Origin: Ampelomyces quisqualis
Lineage: Eukaryota > Ascomycota > Dothideomycetes > Pleosporales > Phaeosphaeriaceae
Reading direction: 5' to 3'
Length of the DNA stretch: 64,000 nucleotides
Assembly (NCBI GenBank): GCA_018398575.1
Contig: JAGTXZ010000021.1
Coordinates: 1,860,001 to 1,924,000 of the forward strand
Both the position numbers and the translations under genes were made by a program. The notes under the pieces are model-generated. The model ran no database searches and had not been told where the DNA came from. It was given only the letters and a program-made list of their open reading frames with translations. Each line of letters begins with the position of its first letter. Positions within the stretch are counted from its first letter, which is position 1. Positions 1 to 11,226 of this stretch are shown in pieces.

Positions 1-657
1 CTAGTCGTGACAATATATCTCGCGTGTACCAAGCCATATAGATGCCGCGCCGACTTTTCTATTTGCTCCCGCATGTCATCGTCGCAGTCAAAGTCGAAGA
101 CGTCTGTTACGAGGTCGAGTGCATATTGATAATATTGGACTTCGGTATTGAGGCCGGTAAGGTTGAAGCGGTCGGTGAGGTACTCTTCGTCGATTTCGCA
201 AAAGTATTCGTTTCCTCGTGACGATATGAACTGAGGTTGCGTCAGCTGTATACAGTTTCTGGTGTTGCTCCATGGTCTACAGGCTGTTCGTTGCCTGCAA
301 GGCCTATAGGCCAGTCGAATGTCTTGACAATATTGGACAGTGACCAAGGCATCGCAAGGTAAGCTCCATAACCGCTCCTCAGATCGCAGTGCGAGCATAA
401 TACAGAAGCGCTATAGCCCTTGTATGCACAGTCCTGGCTGCCCAGAGCATCAGACTTGTCTGTGATCTTGGCCGCGAGGACGTACCAGGCCAGGAGCCAT
501 TTGCCATACAGTGGATCCGTGGAGACGACCATTCGAGCTGGGGGAACGGCTACGGGAAGTGCGACATGTTGAGACGTATTTGTGCAAATGAGGTACCTAC
601 CCAGTCCCGCCAGTAGCTTGTGTAGTCGCTGTCTGTTTCACTGTTGAAGTCGTCCAT
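1..657 (-). CDS. CKB1: Casein kinase II regulatory subunit beta, 5' part (cut by left edge)
   Basis: Regulatory beta subunit of the CK2 Ser/Thr kinase holoenzyme. Exons 601..657 (19 codons, starting MDDFNSETDSDYTSYW) and 1..230, joined in phase 0 across a 370-bp intron (GTAGGT...CAG). Exon 2 reads FISSRGNEYFCEIDEEYLTD and continues through the FNLTGL motif and the acidic loop DFDCDDDMREQIE to HLYGLVHARYIVTTR, the highly conserved CK2-beta N-terminal half. The acidic N-terminus with early serines is usual for the family. The zinc-binding and dimerisation half lies beyond the left edge. The first intron is long for this genome. Assignment is secure from sequence identity with the family; only the N-terminal half can be judged. 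Confidence 0.93.
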
Positions 658-1146
658 GGCGCGCCTGCTCTCCGGCGAGTGTACCGATGCGTGTTGTAGG
701 AAAGGAAGATATCAGGGGTAGCAGCTACCAAGAGGTGGTGTTGCGGAGCGCGGAACGATCCCAAGATTTGGGACGCGACCGTGTAGTGAAATGCGCGCGG
801 AAGGTGGGATGCCTGCAGCATGCATGCGCGGGGTTGCGGCGGTAGGTTGATCCGGGCTAAGCTTGTTAGCGTGCTCCTCCGAGACGGGCAGGATACAAAG
901 TACCAAGTACATATCGGCAGAGTCAGATGCCAGTCATGAAATAAATCAAGTTACAGGCGCCCCAGCTCCACAGAAAGCTTTCACTGGCTTGGTGAGATAT
1001 GTTGCTCTCCAGGGAATATTCTTACATTTCCCTCAATATATATGTGCGGGCCTGCAAGCCGTTGCAAGCACTGCCGGCTCAGAAATACTTCAGCTAGGGT
1101 GTGAGATAGGTACAGCCAATGGCCCAACGCACAGCATCAGATGTGT
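658..1146. other. Intergenic, no gene seen
   Basis: Interval between the CKB1 start and the stop codon of the small secreted protein gene. Open frames here are short and show no family motif or splice logic. It must hold the CKB1 promoter and the terminator of the secreted-protein gene. Confidence 0.5.
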
Positions 1147-1662
1147 CTAAGTGCCAACATCAGTACTAGCACACCAGTAGTCCGCCTTACAAGTCGTCTC
1201 GCCGGCCCCAAGCAGTCCTTCTCTGAACCTGAAGGTCGATGTTCCGTCAACAAAGCACACCAAGTCTTCGTCTCCCAGCTTCGCAGCACCAGCTATCTGG
1301 CTCTTAGGAAGGGCGTCTGCACCAGCTGCGATACTGCTTGTGAACTTTCCAGCGCTCAGAGTTACCCTCCTCGTTTGTCCCTGCCAGTCTCGTGCGGGCT
1401 CGGAGACAACACCGACATCAGCTGGTGAGGAGCCAGAGACCGGTTCATTGTAGTATACAACGGCGGATGCGGTGTCGGCTATTTTGAGGTGAACAGTTCT
1501 TGCGCCTTCGGGAGCAAGCTACTTACTGTCAAAAAGGCTTCGAGAGGTGCAAGATGCGAGATAAACATTCTTCTTCGAGCCAGCGGCAGCAGGCGCAGCA
1601 TCTTGAGGCCGAGCCACGGCTAATGCAACAGGTGGCACGAGAAGGGCCGGATAGAAGTACAT
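1147..1662 (-). CDS. Small secreted cysteine-containing protein, effector candidate
   Basis: Exons 1527..1662 and 1147..1478 around a 48-bp intron (GTAAGT...TAG) give 155 residues. The start is the ATG at 1662, because it opens directly onto a signal peptide (MYFYPALLVPPVALAVA, then RPQDAAPAAAG); an upstream in-frame non-ATG extension was ignored. The mature chain is Ser/Ala/Gly-rich with four cysteines: one near residue 38 (LASC), one near 120 (LVCF), and two near the C-terminus (TTCK, YWCA). No enzyme motif is visible. I do not recognise a named family. Size, signal peptide and paired cysteines fit fungal apoplastic effectors or cell-surface proteins (inference). A function in host interaction is not shown by the sequence. 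Confidence 0.72.
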
Positions 1663-3172
1663 CTTGAAGGCTTTGTCGCTCCAAAAGATGTCGAGTGGCT
1701 TGGGTGAGTTGAGAAGTGTGTTTGGTAGCAGTGTACTCAACTCATGAAGGAACAGCAGGGTTTTGCTTTTTGTACATCCAGATCTTGCTACCCTGACTTC
1801 TATCCATCAATGGTCCCAATAGATGTTCTCCCAAATTGTGTAATATGCCGACACCATCTGATCAATATTGATGAGATCCTTACCTCCAATGACTTGGCTA
1901 TTTGTTGTCGGGTTTCAACCGGCTGTCCGGTTATATTGTTGAGAGAGTATATGAAGTCGACCTGCGTCTGTGTAGGGGCCAATCCGCTCACATGTCAAGA
2001 CCTTGTACAGTAGTTGCGGAACTTCTATTTCGGTAATCTATAACCACCCTTTGGGGTAGATGTTCATTGAAAGTGCTATTCGAACCTCCTAGTTTGAGGG
2101 AGGGGACGTGTTGCTGCGAGATCGAGCCGGTAGTTATTCGTGCCCCATATGTGCCTCTGAATCGTCCCACAGTGATGGCTTCCGTGTTGAGAAGCCTTGT
2201 GAAAATACTCTTCCAAAGCCATTGTGAGCTACCAGAAGCCCGCGCCATTTAGAATGTGGGCTGACGATCGTACTCCAACCTATGCTAAATCACGTCTGCA
2301 CTGCCATACTCTTGCATCCCGTCCATTCGACATCAACAAGCCGACTCGTGTGCGAACCGAGCTTTTCGTTCCAAGATGTATAGCCATCTCAGATCCCTTC
2401 TCTTCCCTGAAGAAGCAGCTAAGCAGCAGAAGACTCTGATTGCTTGTCATCTTCGACGAGGTAAATATGGCATGTGTAGCGTTGCCACTGTGGAATGTGA
2501 CAATGTTACAAAACAAACTTTCACACTGTCCGCGATAGGCGAGTGAGTATTGCTAGTAGGAATTTCGGAGATTGTAGCATAAGAATTGCTAACATTTGAT
2601 CAAGACAAACGGCCTTTACTGTAGCGTAGTGAACCTCGTTCCAACGTTGCTGACTGAGACTGTAAGCATCGGCCCCAGAAGAAATACCTTTGGACTTCGG
2701 CCGTTCACAATGTGCAACTTTGTTGTCGCCATCAGCAACAATATTGTAGTATTAGCCAATTATCCTCCAATTCTCTCCAAAGATGCCGAGATCGAGACGT
2801 TCGATTAAATGTAGCAAAGCATGCTAAGTTGCGGTGGTGAAGACGAAGCAGATGGTACTCACCTAGATGAGGTCCGAGGGACATACCTCGCTGTTTCTTG
2901 AGCACCGAATCTCCAACAACTTTGAAGAAAGAGTAACGAAACGAACGATGTCTTGGAAAGTCATGCAATGTCAGGACGATGCGGAAAAGAGAAGGTTGTC
3001 CTTGAGCCGCATTTGATCAGTCCTAGAGAGGCTAGCCCTGGCGTTATCCGTCAAGGGCCGAAGACGGCTGTAGTCGGCTTTGCATTTACAGTGACTTTGA
3101 TATACCGCGGAAGCAAGAGTACTTGATCATGCTCTTTTTGCGCGCAGAATTTGTTCGTATTTTTCATCCGCC
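1663..3172. other. Intergenic, about 1.5 kb, no supported gene
   Basis: Several open frames of 60-90 codons occur on both strands, but none joins to a neighbour through plausible splice sites or resembles a family. The right end contains the E2 promoter. Confidence 0.45.
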
Positions 3173-4836
3173 ATGAGGTCTTTTGCACGAAGAGAAGCCA
3201 CTCGGCTACTGTCACGGGGTAATGCATCCTGCACCACAAGCATTCCATCAACACGACGCGCCAATCCATGTATACAAGGGCAGCGCAGAGCGTTCCACGG
3301 CTCGAGAAAATTGTTGGTCGTCAAACCGTATTTGTTGGCAGACATTGGAGAGGGTGCGTATCGTCCACATATTGTCGAGAGCAACAGAAGCTAATGCGGA
3401 GGCCAGGTATCACCGAATGTCAAGTTATACAATGGTTTGTGAAGCCCGGCGCGCGCGTCGAACAATTCGATCCAATATGCGAGGTACAATCGGACAAGGC
3501 TTCTGTAGAGGTACGGGCACAATATGCTTAGGAATCAGGCCTATACCATACTAAGGTTTGATTAGATCACATCGCGTTTCGATGGTGTCATCAAGAGGCT
3601 ATACTACGAACCAGACGACATGGCGAAAGTGGGAAAGGTACGGAATCGATTGGATCCTTGGCGCACAGAGACTGACCTGTAAAGCCTCTCGTAGATATTG
3701 ACATACAAAGCGAGATCTCCGCAGCCGACGAAGTGCTCCTCAACGGCTCATCCGACAAGGAAGCGAAGCAGGACACGGCACAAGAACCAGAACCGCAGGG
3801 GCAAGAGCTTGAAGTTGCGCGCAACGATACTAAAGCCTCGCTGGGCGATACGCCTCTGCCAGAACAAGCATCGCCTCTACCCCCCAATCCTACAAAAGAC
3901 GAGTTCAAGCCACAGCGTCAGCCAGGCAAGCATGCGTCTCTCGCGACGCCTGCCGTGCGGCATTTAGTGAAGGAACACAAGCTTAAGATCGAAGACATAG
4001 ATGGGACAGGGAAAGAAGGTCGCGTACTGAAGGGGGACGTTCAACGCCATGCTCAAGCAGTAACGCAGACAACAAGCGCATCAGCAACGTCCACACCTAC
4101 ACCTCCAAGCTTCCGACAAACAATTGAGGACAGAGTACAGCCATTGACACAAGTACAATCTGGAATGTTCAAGCAGATGACAAAGTCCTTGTCGATACCA
4201 CATTTCCTCTACACCGACGCGGTAGACTTTAGCAGTCTCACGTTCATGCGCAACAAGTACAATGTCGATCGCGAGAAGAGCGAGCGAATAACACCACTAC
4301 CCATCATCGTTAAGGCCGTCTCACTCACACTACAACACTTTCCTCTCCTTAACTCCCACTTGGACACGACCTCCAACCCAGCCAAACCTAAGATCATCTT
4401 CAAGGGCAGCCACAACATAGGCATTGCAGTCGATTCGCCCTCGGGCTTGCTCGTTCCTGTGATCAAGAACGTACAAGACCTCAGCATTGCGGCAATCTCG
4501 CAAGAGATCACACGCCTTGCGACTCTGGCACGCAACGGCAAGCTGTCTTCTGCAGATCTCACTGGCGCGACCTTCACGGTCAGCAATATTGGTAGCATAG
4601 GTGGCACAGCTGTGGCACCCGTCATTGTAACGCCGCAGGTCGGCATTGTGGGTATCGGCAAGGCCCGAGTGGTGCCTGCATTTGGCGAGAATGGAGAGCT
4701 GATCAAGAGGGAGGAGTGCGTCTTTAGTTGGAGTGCGGACCACAGGGTCGTAGATGGAGCGTATGTTGCGAGAGCGGCGGAGGAGGTTAGGAAGTGTGTT
4801 GAGGGAGTAGAGGGTATGTTGATGAGAATGAGATGA
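3173..4836 (+). CDS. DBT: Lipoamide acyltransferase E2 of branched-chain 2-oxoacid dehydrogenase
   Basis: Mitochondrial E2 core that transfers branched acyl groups from lipoate to CoA in Val/Leu/Ile catabolism. Exons 3173..3353, 3407..3510, 3566..3637 and 3685..4836 encode 502 residues. Order: basic mitochondrial presequence (MRSFARREATRLLSRG); lipoyl domain from about residue 50 with DKASVE at 90-95 (Lys91 the lipoylation site); acidic Pro/Gln-rich linker; E1/E3-binding domain from about 206 (ATPAVRHLVKEHKLKIEDI); catalytic acyltransferase domain with SWSADHRVVDGAY, His472 and Asp476 being the HRxxDG catalytic pair. One lipoyl domain and the substrate-binding sequence favour branched-chain E2 over pyruvate E2. 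The branched-chain aminotransferase at 11.6-13.1 kb acts one step earlier in the same pathway. Confidence 0.95.
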
Positions 4837-5102
4837 GTGTAGCAACAATAGAGAAAGATAAAAAGGCCGTAATACTAGACACTTTCGGTGCGCATTAGTT
4901 CAAGTTGATTGTAGCAGGTCCCTTGCATCTCGATGATCTTTCGGTGCCTTGTATGCGCTGCGCAAGTAGAATCTCTGCACATACCCCTCATGACCTTACT
5001 GCTGCTAGTTTGAACTTGATCCATTATCCTTCGCTGCTTTCTTAGACGATTGAAAAGAGGTCTAACTTATCTCGTCGCTGCTCCACCGTGCCGTCATCTC
5101 GC

Positions 5103-5586
5103 TCAGCTCGCGCCTTTCAGCACCTGTTCGAGGCTATTCTTGCTGTTCGTATACGTCTTCTCAAGATAATCCTCCTTCTTATCCAAATTCGACATTTCCT
5201 TGGTCAAAGCCTCACTCTCAGCCTGCAGGCGCTTTTGCACATCCGGAATAGGTGTGCAGACGAACCTGATGCAAGTGTTAATCTCTGCTTCATAGTTGGA
5301 GGCGAGCCTTTTGCCTCGCGGTCACGGTCGCGTTGTGGAACTGACATTTTGCCAACGCCTTCGTATACTTTGGTGTCAGGGGGCAGAGATGAGACCTCTG
5401 ACGAGGTCAACTGTAGCATTCGTCCTTCTCTTGTGCGCGCGACTTTTTGTTGTCGGACGATGATGAGTTGTTGTTCGGCAAAGGCTTTCTTTTGACTGAT
5501 TTCTTGAAAGACCTGTGATTTTCTTAGTGGTTTCGACATGCGCAATGCTGGGAGACAATTACCTTCTGCAGGGCCTCGTTGGGCAT
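5103..5586 (-). CDS. PFD1: Prefoldin subunit 1 (beta-type)
   Basis: Subunit of the hexameric prefoldin chaperone that hands nascent actin and tubulin to the cytosolic chaperonin. Exons 5563..5586 (only 8 codons), 5346..5512 and 5103..5265 give 117 residues, normal for the family. The protein is a beta-type prefoldin: N-terminal helix MPNEALQKVFQEISQKKAFA, central hairpin segment with LPPDTKVYEGVGKMFV, then a C-terminal helix of Lys/Glu heptads. Introns are GTAATT...CAG and GTCAGT...CAG; the second donor splits the Met codon of GKM, restoring GKMFVCTPIPDV. Divergent from the ceramidase gene with 240 bp between start codons. Confidence 0.93.
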
Positions 5587-5826
5587 CGACATCTTGAAGA
5601 TTTTGCTCGTGATGATGTCTCAAGGCCAGGCACAAGGTGGGTTGAATATATGCGGTTGCAGGGGTCAGGCGTCGGTTCGGCAGCTGCCCCCTTCTTGCAC
5701 AGAGATGTGATTGGTCAGAAATGGATGGTGAAAACAGACCTGCGTTTGCTGTTTGTACACGATGCTCCACATTCTCTGTGTTCCACACTGCATCGCACCG
5801 ATATCCTCGCCTTTCTGTTCGCAACT
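5587..5826. promoter_or_regulatory. Shared divergent promoter, prefoldin 1 / ceramidase
   Basis: The 240 bp between the two start codons must carry both promoters. No TATA box or named factor site is evident by eye. Confidence 0.6.
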
Positions 5827-6953
5827 ATGGCCGCTACTTTCTTTTCCATGCTTCCTTCGATACCGTACCCTCCCGAGCAGGACGGGCGCTGGTCACCAGT
5901 GACGTCAACAATAGACTGGTGTGAAGAGGTCAGACTATCAGAAACCTGCACTGGAATATGCTAAATAATGCATAGAACTATGTTGTCACGCAATACACAG
6001 CAGAGATTGTCAACACGCTCACGAATCTGTTGTTCATGTACCTAGCTGCAAAAGGCATCCGTAGTTGCCTGGTACATGGACACGACATTGTTTTCATGGT
6101 GGCCTTTATTGGCTATTTGCTCGTTGGAAGCGGATCGTTCTTGTTTCATGCGACTCTGAAATGTAGGTCAATGTGATAGCCATCGAAGGTGATCGAGACT
6201 AACAATGACAGACCCTATGCAACTTGTTGATGAGCTGTCCATGATCTATACAACATGCCTGATGAATTTCGCAACATTTTCATACGGCAAGAGTAGACGA
6301 TATTCAACAATTCTCGCAATGGCTTTGATCTCGATCGCGATCTTCATCACACTTTACTACCACTACCTCCAAGACCCCAGCTTTCATCAAAACGCGTATG
6401 CGCTGCTAACGGCCATTGTCCTCTTCCGTGCAATCTACGTCATGGAGGTCAACATTCGGCCGCAATTCCGCTCGAAAGAACGCGAAGCAGCAAATCCGAG
6501 ACCTCATGGCGGATCAGCGTCCATCAAAGCGCAGGACGATGCGCGGGATCTAGCGACGCTGCGAACGATGTGGCAGATGATCACATTTGGCCTCGGCATA
6601 TTTCTTGGGGGCTTTGCGATCTGGCAGCTAGACAACGAGTATTGTTCAAAGCTCATCAAATGGCGGAGAGAGATTGGGATGCCATGGGGATTCGTGCTCG
6701 AAGGCCATGGTTGGTGGTGAGTACAAATTTTCGTCATGTAACTCAATTGGCTCATCGTAACTGTAGGCACCTTATGACTGGGACTGGAGCATACTACTAC
6801 ATTGTTTGGGGCATATGGTTGCGACATCACCTGAACTATAAGCATAACGAGTACGAACTTCTGTGGCCAAACTTCTGGACCGTACCCGAGGTGGTCAGAC
6901 GAGGGTTTTCAGCGACCAATGGTCACGTAAAGGATAGAAAGAAGGAGCTGTAG
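5827..6953 (+). CDS. YPC1: Alkaline ceramidase (YPC1/YDC1 family)
   Basis: ER membrane enzyme hydrolysing (phyto)ceramide to sphingoid base and fatty acid. Exons 5827..5928, 5976..6162, 6212..6716 and 6767..6953 give 326 residues. Family signatures are present: WCEENYVVTQYTAEIVNTL near residues 31-49; GSFLFHATLK (Ser and His of the metal site) followed by MQLVDELSMIY (the Asp); and, across the third intron, the HGWWH motif supplying two more metal-binding histidines. Several hydrophobic helices lie between. The C-terminus is polar and lysine-rich (VKDRKKEL). Length and motif spacing are normal, so it should be active. With the ketosphinganine reductase at 33.3 kb it is one of two sphingolipid genes here, not adjacent. 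Confidence 0.93.
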
Positions 6954-7568
6954 GCCCATGAATTCTGGGTGATGTACATGCTGGTTCGCAGTGCCGCTTC
7001 CCGACATATACAAGCGAAACATCTGGATTCGAGAACGAACCTCACCAGCTCTGATCTGACATTGGTCGAGTTCATTCGACTTGTTATTTTAACCTGTGAA
7101 CTTCGCTCGAATGAGGTTGGAGGCGATTTGACGTCCTGTACTTAGCTGCGTGTGGAGTGCAGAACATGGGCGTGTCGCTTAATTGGCTAAGGCAGGCACA
7201 TTTTGTGCCTCGCACTTGGTTTGGAACCAGCATTGCCATACCGTAGCTGTCGCAAGCATGAATTACTGTAGTGCTTGAGAGGCAGTAGCATGTAGTTAAA
7301 AAAACGCAAATATTAACAGTGCCTGCATGACGTTTCGGGGCGGGGTGTGAAATGCTGGTGCCTGTCGCGAGAAGGCGCGCACGGCGCAACTGCTTGTTTA
7401 TCCACACACTAGCCTCGGCGCGGCTAGCACGACGCCCCGTATTTCTCACCGCCATCACCTCGCTCCTCCGTTCTCTCTCTCGTCTCCAGCAACCGCCAAC
7501 AACCCCGACCCAGCTACAACCCATTTTCAGCTCCTCACAACACCCTTACCTCACCCACAACCGCCATC
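6954..7568. promoter_or_regulatory. Beta-tubulin upstream region with pyrimidine-rich leader
   Basis: No coding region found. From about 7430 to 7568 the + strand is strongly C/T-rich (stretches such as TTCTCTCTCTCGTCTCC) and free of ATG until the tubulin start, as is typical upstream of highly expressed filamentous-fungal genes. The left part includes the ceramidase 3' end. Confidence 0.5.
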
Positions 7569-9128
7569 ATGCGTGAGATTGTACGTATTGCCGCCCCCTG
7601 TGCAGACCTGCTGCCGGCGCGTCGACCCCGCGTTTTCAGGGTCAGCAAGACGTGCAGAAACAACCGCTAACCACTCTCGCGTGCAATAGGTCCATCTTCA
7701 GACCGGCCAATGCGTAAGTCTCTCTCGGAGTCGCCATTGAGACGAAAAAGCTGACACGGGCCAGGGTAACCAAATTGGTGCCGCCTTCTGGCAGACCATC
7801 TCTGGCGAGCATGGCCTTGACGGCTCCGGTGTCTACAACGGCACCTCGGATCTCCAGCTCGAGCGCATGAATGTCTACTTCAACGAGGTGCGTGGTTCGG
7901 TCCTTAGTGCCCCCAAAACACGCGCATACTGACACAGCGCCAGGCTTCGGGCAACAAGTTTGTGCCCCGTGCCGTCCTGGTCGATCTCGAGCCCGGTACA
8001 ATGGACGCCGTCCGCGCTGGCCCCTTCGGACAGCTCTTCCGGCCCGACAACTTCGTCTTCGGCCAGTCTGGTGCTGGTAACAACTGGGCAAAGGGTCATT
8101 ACACCGAGGGTGCCGAGCTGGTCGACCAGGTTCTCGACGTCGTGCGTCGCGAGGCCGAGGGCTGCGACTGCCTCCAGGGTTTCCAGATCACCCACTCTCT
8201 CGGTGGTGGTACCGGTGCCGGTATGGGTACGCTCCTCATCTCCAAGATCCGCGAGGAGTTTCCCGACCGCATGATGGCCACTTTCTCCGTTGTGCCTTCT
8301 CCCAAGGTCTCCGACACCGTTGTCGAGCCCTACAACGCCACCCTCTCCGTCCACCAGCTGGTCGAGAACTCAGACGAGACCTTCTGTATTGACAACGAGG
8401 CTCTGTACGACATTTGCATGAGGACTCTCAAGCTGAACAACCCCTCCTACGGCGACCTGAACCACCTCGTCTCCGCCGTCATGTCAGGTGTCACCACCTG
8501 CCTGCGTTTCCCCGGTCAGCTCAACTCTGATCTCAGGAAGTTGGCCGTCAACATGGTGCCCTTCCCCCGTCTTCACTTCTTCATGGTCGGCTTCGCTCCT
8601 CTGACCAGCCGTGGCGCGCACTCTTTCCGCGCTGTTACCGTTCCCGAGCTCACTCAGCAGATGTTCGACCCTAAGAACATGATGGCTGCCTCCGACTTCC
8701 GCAACGGCCGCTACCTGACCTGCTCCGCTTACTTCCGCGGTAAGGTCTCCATGAAGGAGGTCGAGGACCAGATGCGCAACGTCCAGAACAAAAACTCTTC
8801 GTACTTCGTCGAGTGGATCCCCAACAACGTCCAGACCGCTCTGTGCTCCGTTCCCCCGCGTGGCCTCAAGATGTCCGCCACCTTCGTCGGTAACTCTACC
8901 TCTATCCAGGAGCTCTTCAAGCGTGTCGGTGACCAGTTCACTGCCATGTTCAGGCGCAAGGCTTTCTTGCATTGGTACACTGGTGAGGGTATGGACGAGA
9001 TGGAGTTCACTGAGGCTGAGTCCAACATGAACGATTTGGTGTCCGAGTACCAGCAGTACCAGGAGGCCTCCATCTCTGATGCCGAGGAGGAGTACGACGA
9101 GGAGGCTCCTCTCGAGGCTGAGGAGTAA
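7569..9128 (+). CDS. TUB2: Beta-tubulin
   Basis: Microtubule subunit. Exons 7569..7580 (MREI), 7690..7713 (VHLQTGQC), 7765..7887 and 7944..9128 give exactly 447 residues. The MREI autoregulatory tetrapeptide, the GGGTGAG nucleotide-binding loop at residues 140-146 and an acidic tail (DAEEEYDEEAPLEAEE) are intact. Residues that decide benzimidazole response are the sensitive form: His6, Phe167, Glu198 and Phe200. The three short early introns are the segment used as a phylogenetic marker in ascomycetes. Codon use is strongly biased to C-ending codons, unlike several neighbours, which fits high expression and also explains the long antisense frames opposite it. Confidence 0.99.
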
Positions 9129-10077
9129 ACTAGCCGTTGATGCACGATACCACGCTGTGCTTGGTGTGTTGGCAATTAGCTGGTGAACATTACTGTAATT
9201 GGTTGAACGCGAACGTGGCGGGGGCAATTGCTGCTGTCACATCACATTGCCATAGATGCAGTAGGCGTATATTCGAGCGTAAAGCAACTCTTGTTAATGC
9301 AAAGACTTGATAATCATTCAAACTTTGTTCATCATCATCGCTTCCAGTAATCTACGTGTTACCACTGATATTGACAGCTATTTTTCTTCTCCCACATGCC
9401 CTCTAAGATGTTCGAGAAACCCCACCGGTCTCTTCTTTACAATCACACCCACCGGGTTGCCTGTGCCCTCTTGGAAAACCATGAGACATTGCAATGCTAG
9501 CTTTGAGAACATGTCCACGGCATAATCCAGGCTACCAGTCTGACACGGTGGCGACGGCGACGGCGACATGCACAACGAAAGCGACACAGGCTGTCAAAGT
9601 GCCAGTCGCGACCACAGCGATCCATGGTAACGAATCTTTGACCTAGCTATGATCGAGTCCATGTGATGCGATGCTGTATAGTATGATTATGAACTTACAT
9701 CCTACCAGGTCGTCTGCTTGGACGATCGCTGGGGAGGGCTCGATTGCTGGGGGTTAGGAAAAGATGATAAGAAGGCATGGGAAAGACGGCGAATCGCTTT
9801 TGATCAGACGTTGAATCTTGAACACGCATTACGCCTACACGATCAAGAAGTTTAGGCACAGCATGACGGCCAGATTTGTAACAACTAGACAATGAACATG
9901 CGCAGTACTTTACAGGCTTACAGAAACATTTCCCAAGCCGGTCATCCGAACCATCCACGCCTGTACATGATGAGGCGTTCGTTTGCGCATCCTGAAGGGC
10001 CCCAAGGGCAAATGTTACCCTTGCTCGATGCAGAACCTTGGACGAGAACCGCCAGCAAGACTGGAAAGAAACATGGT
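9129..10077. other. Intergenic between convergent beta-tubulin and HMG-box genes
   Basis: About 950 bp holding two converging 3' ends. Only short open frames are present; a CGGCGA triplet-like run occurs at about 9551-9567. No gene supported. Confidence 0.45.
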
Positions 10078-11226
10078 TTAGACGTTTGCGGAGGCCGGTG
10101 TGTCAATGCCCATTTCGACCTTTTCACGCATGTAATCGGAAAGCTTCGCTGCGAACGCGTCATCGTATTTCTGTAGCGTTGTCAGAGAAATCGTAGCCAG
10201 AGGCTGCTGCACCACATACCTTCTTCTCACTGGCACTGAGCGCTTTCCACTCCTCTCCAATGATCTTGCCAGCCTGGCCAACCTCGATGCCTTTCAAATC
10301 ACCAGTGGCAAAGCGTTCTGAAACAAAAATGGCATAGGAATTTGCGGGTCGCTTTGGCTGACGTTCATCAACAAGTCTAGCAGTGTGGACCGAGTATCCA
10401 GTCTTGCCCGGTCCTCTGAGCTTGAATCGCAATTGCGTGCGCGCGTTGTTGGCCAAACGAATCTGCTCGGGGGTGTGTGACTCAATCCAAGCCTTGTACT
10501 CGGCACGTTTGGCAGCAGTCCTCCCGTTTGCGAGGTGGTTGTAGTGCTGTACTTTAGTTAGCATACACTTGATAGAGTTTTGTCGCAGAGTGTGTGGCTT
10601 ACTTCAAGCTCAGCAGGTGTCAGGGCCTTGAAGGCATGGCTCGCTGCGGTCAACTTGGATGTGGGGGAGCCGGTATCCTTCGAGGCTTTGGTGTGCTCGG
10701 CGATGAAAACGTTTAGTGCAGTCACTGAATGGGGCGTCACAGGCGCCTTGAGGGCAACCTTGCGCAGCTCTGCCATTTTCGCCTTGAGCTTCTGCTCGTC
10801 GGTGAGCACCTTCTTGACGCGCTTCTTCGCAGCGGGCTTCTTGGGGGCTGCCTTCTTTGGCTTCGCCTTGGCCTTCGCTGCCGCCTTTGTCTTAGGCTTG
10901 GCCCTGGACACGGCGGCCTTTTTTGCTGGCTTCTTTGCCGGCCTGGAGGAGGCTGCGGCCTTCTTCTTGGGGGCTGCCTTTGAAGCAGCCTGTGCCTTGA
11001 CGGCCTTCTTCAGCGTCGCCGTGGGCCTTGTGGCCGCGGTGGTGGTTGCATACGAGCGACGCGAGTGGAGCGCAGACGTGTAGGCGCGCGAGAGGGCGCG
11101 GGCAACGGGGAGGTCCGAGGCATTGCGAGCCAATATGGCGCCGTGGACGAAGCGAGCGAGCTGGGGGAGGTCGCGCGTCGACGTTTTGGCTGCAGCCCAG
11201 CGACCGAGGGAGCTACGAGCCAGCAT
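10078..11226 (-). CDS. Mitochondrial HMG-box DNA-binding protein with histone H1-like linker
   Basis: Exons 10603..11226, 10220..10546 and 10078..10170 encode 347 residues. It begins with an Arg/Ala/Ser presequence (MLARSSLGRWAAAKTSTRD) predicted to target mitochondria, followed around residues 85-145 by a Lys/Ala/Pro tract (AAAKAKAKPKKAAPKKPAAK) like linker-histone tails. A first, weak HMG-like segment precedes a clear HMG box beginning KRPANSYAIFVSERF and ending in KKYDDAFAAKLSDYMREK. This order suits an Abf2/TFAM-type nucleoid protein that packages mtDNA (inference). A nuclear HMG protein is less likely because of the N-terminus. The ATG at 11226 was chosen because it starts the presequence; the frame stays open upstream. 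Confidence 0.82.

Noticed and set aside
242..532. 96-codon minus-strand frame as an independent gene
   Set aside because: It lies wholly inside the CKB1 intron and shows no family similarity; kept only as an observation.
8484..9227. 247-codon minus-strand frame opposite beta-tubulin
   Set aside because: Shadow of a strongly codon-biased gene; the + strand encodes complete beta-tubulin.
10580..11083. 167-codon + strand frame opposite the HMG-box gene
   Set aside because: Mirror of the Lys/Ala repeat, giving an artificial Phe/Ala/Leu-rich sequence.
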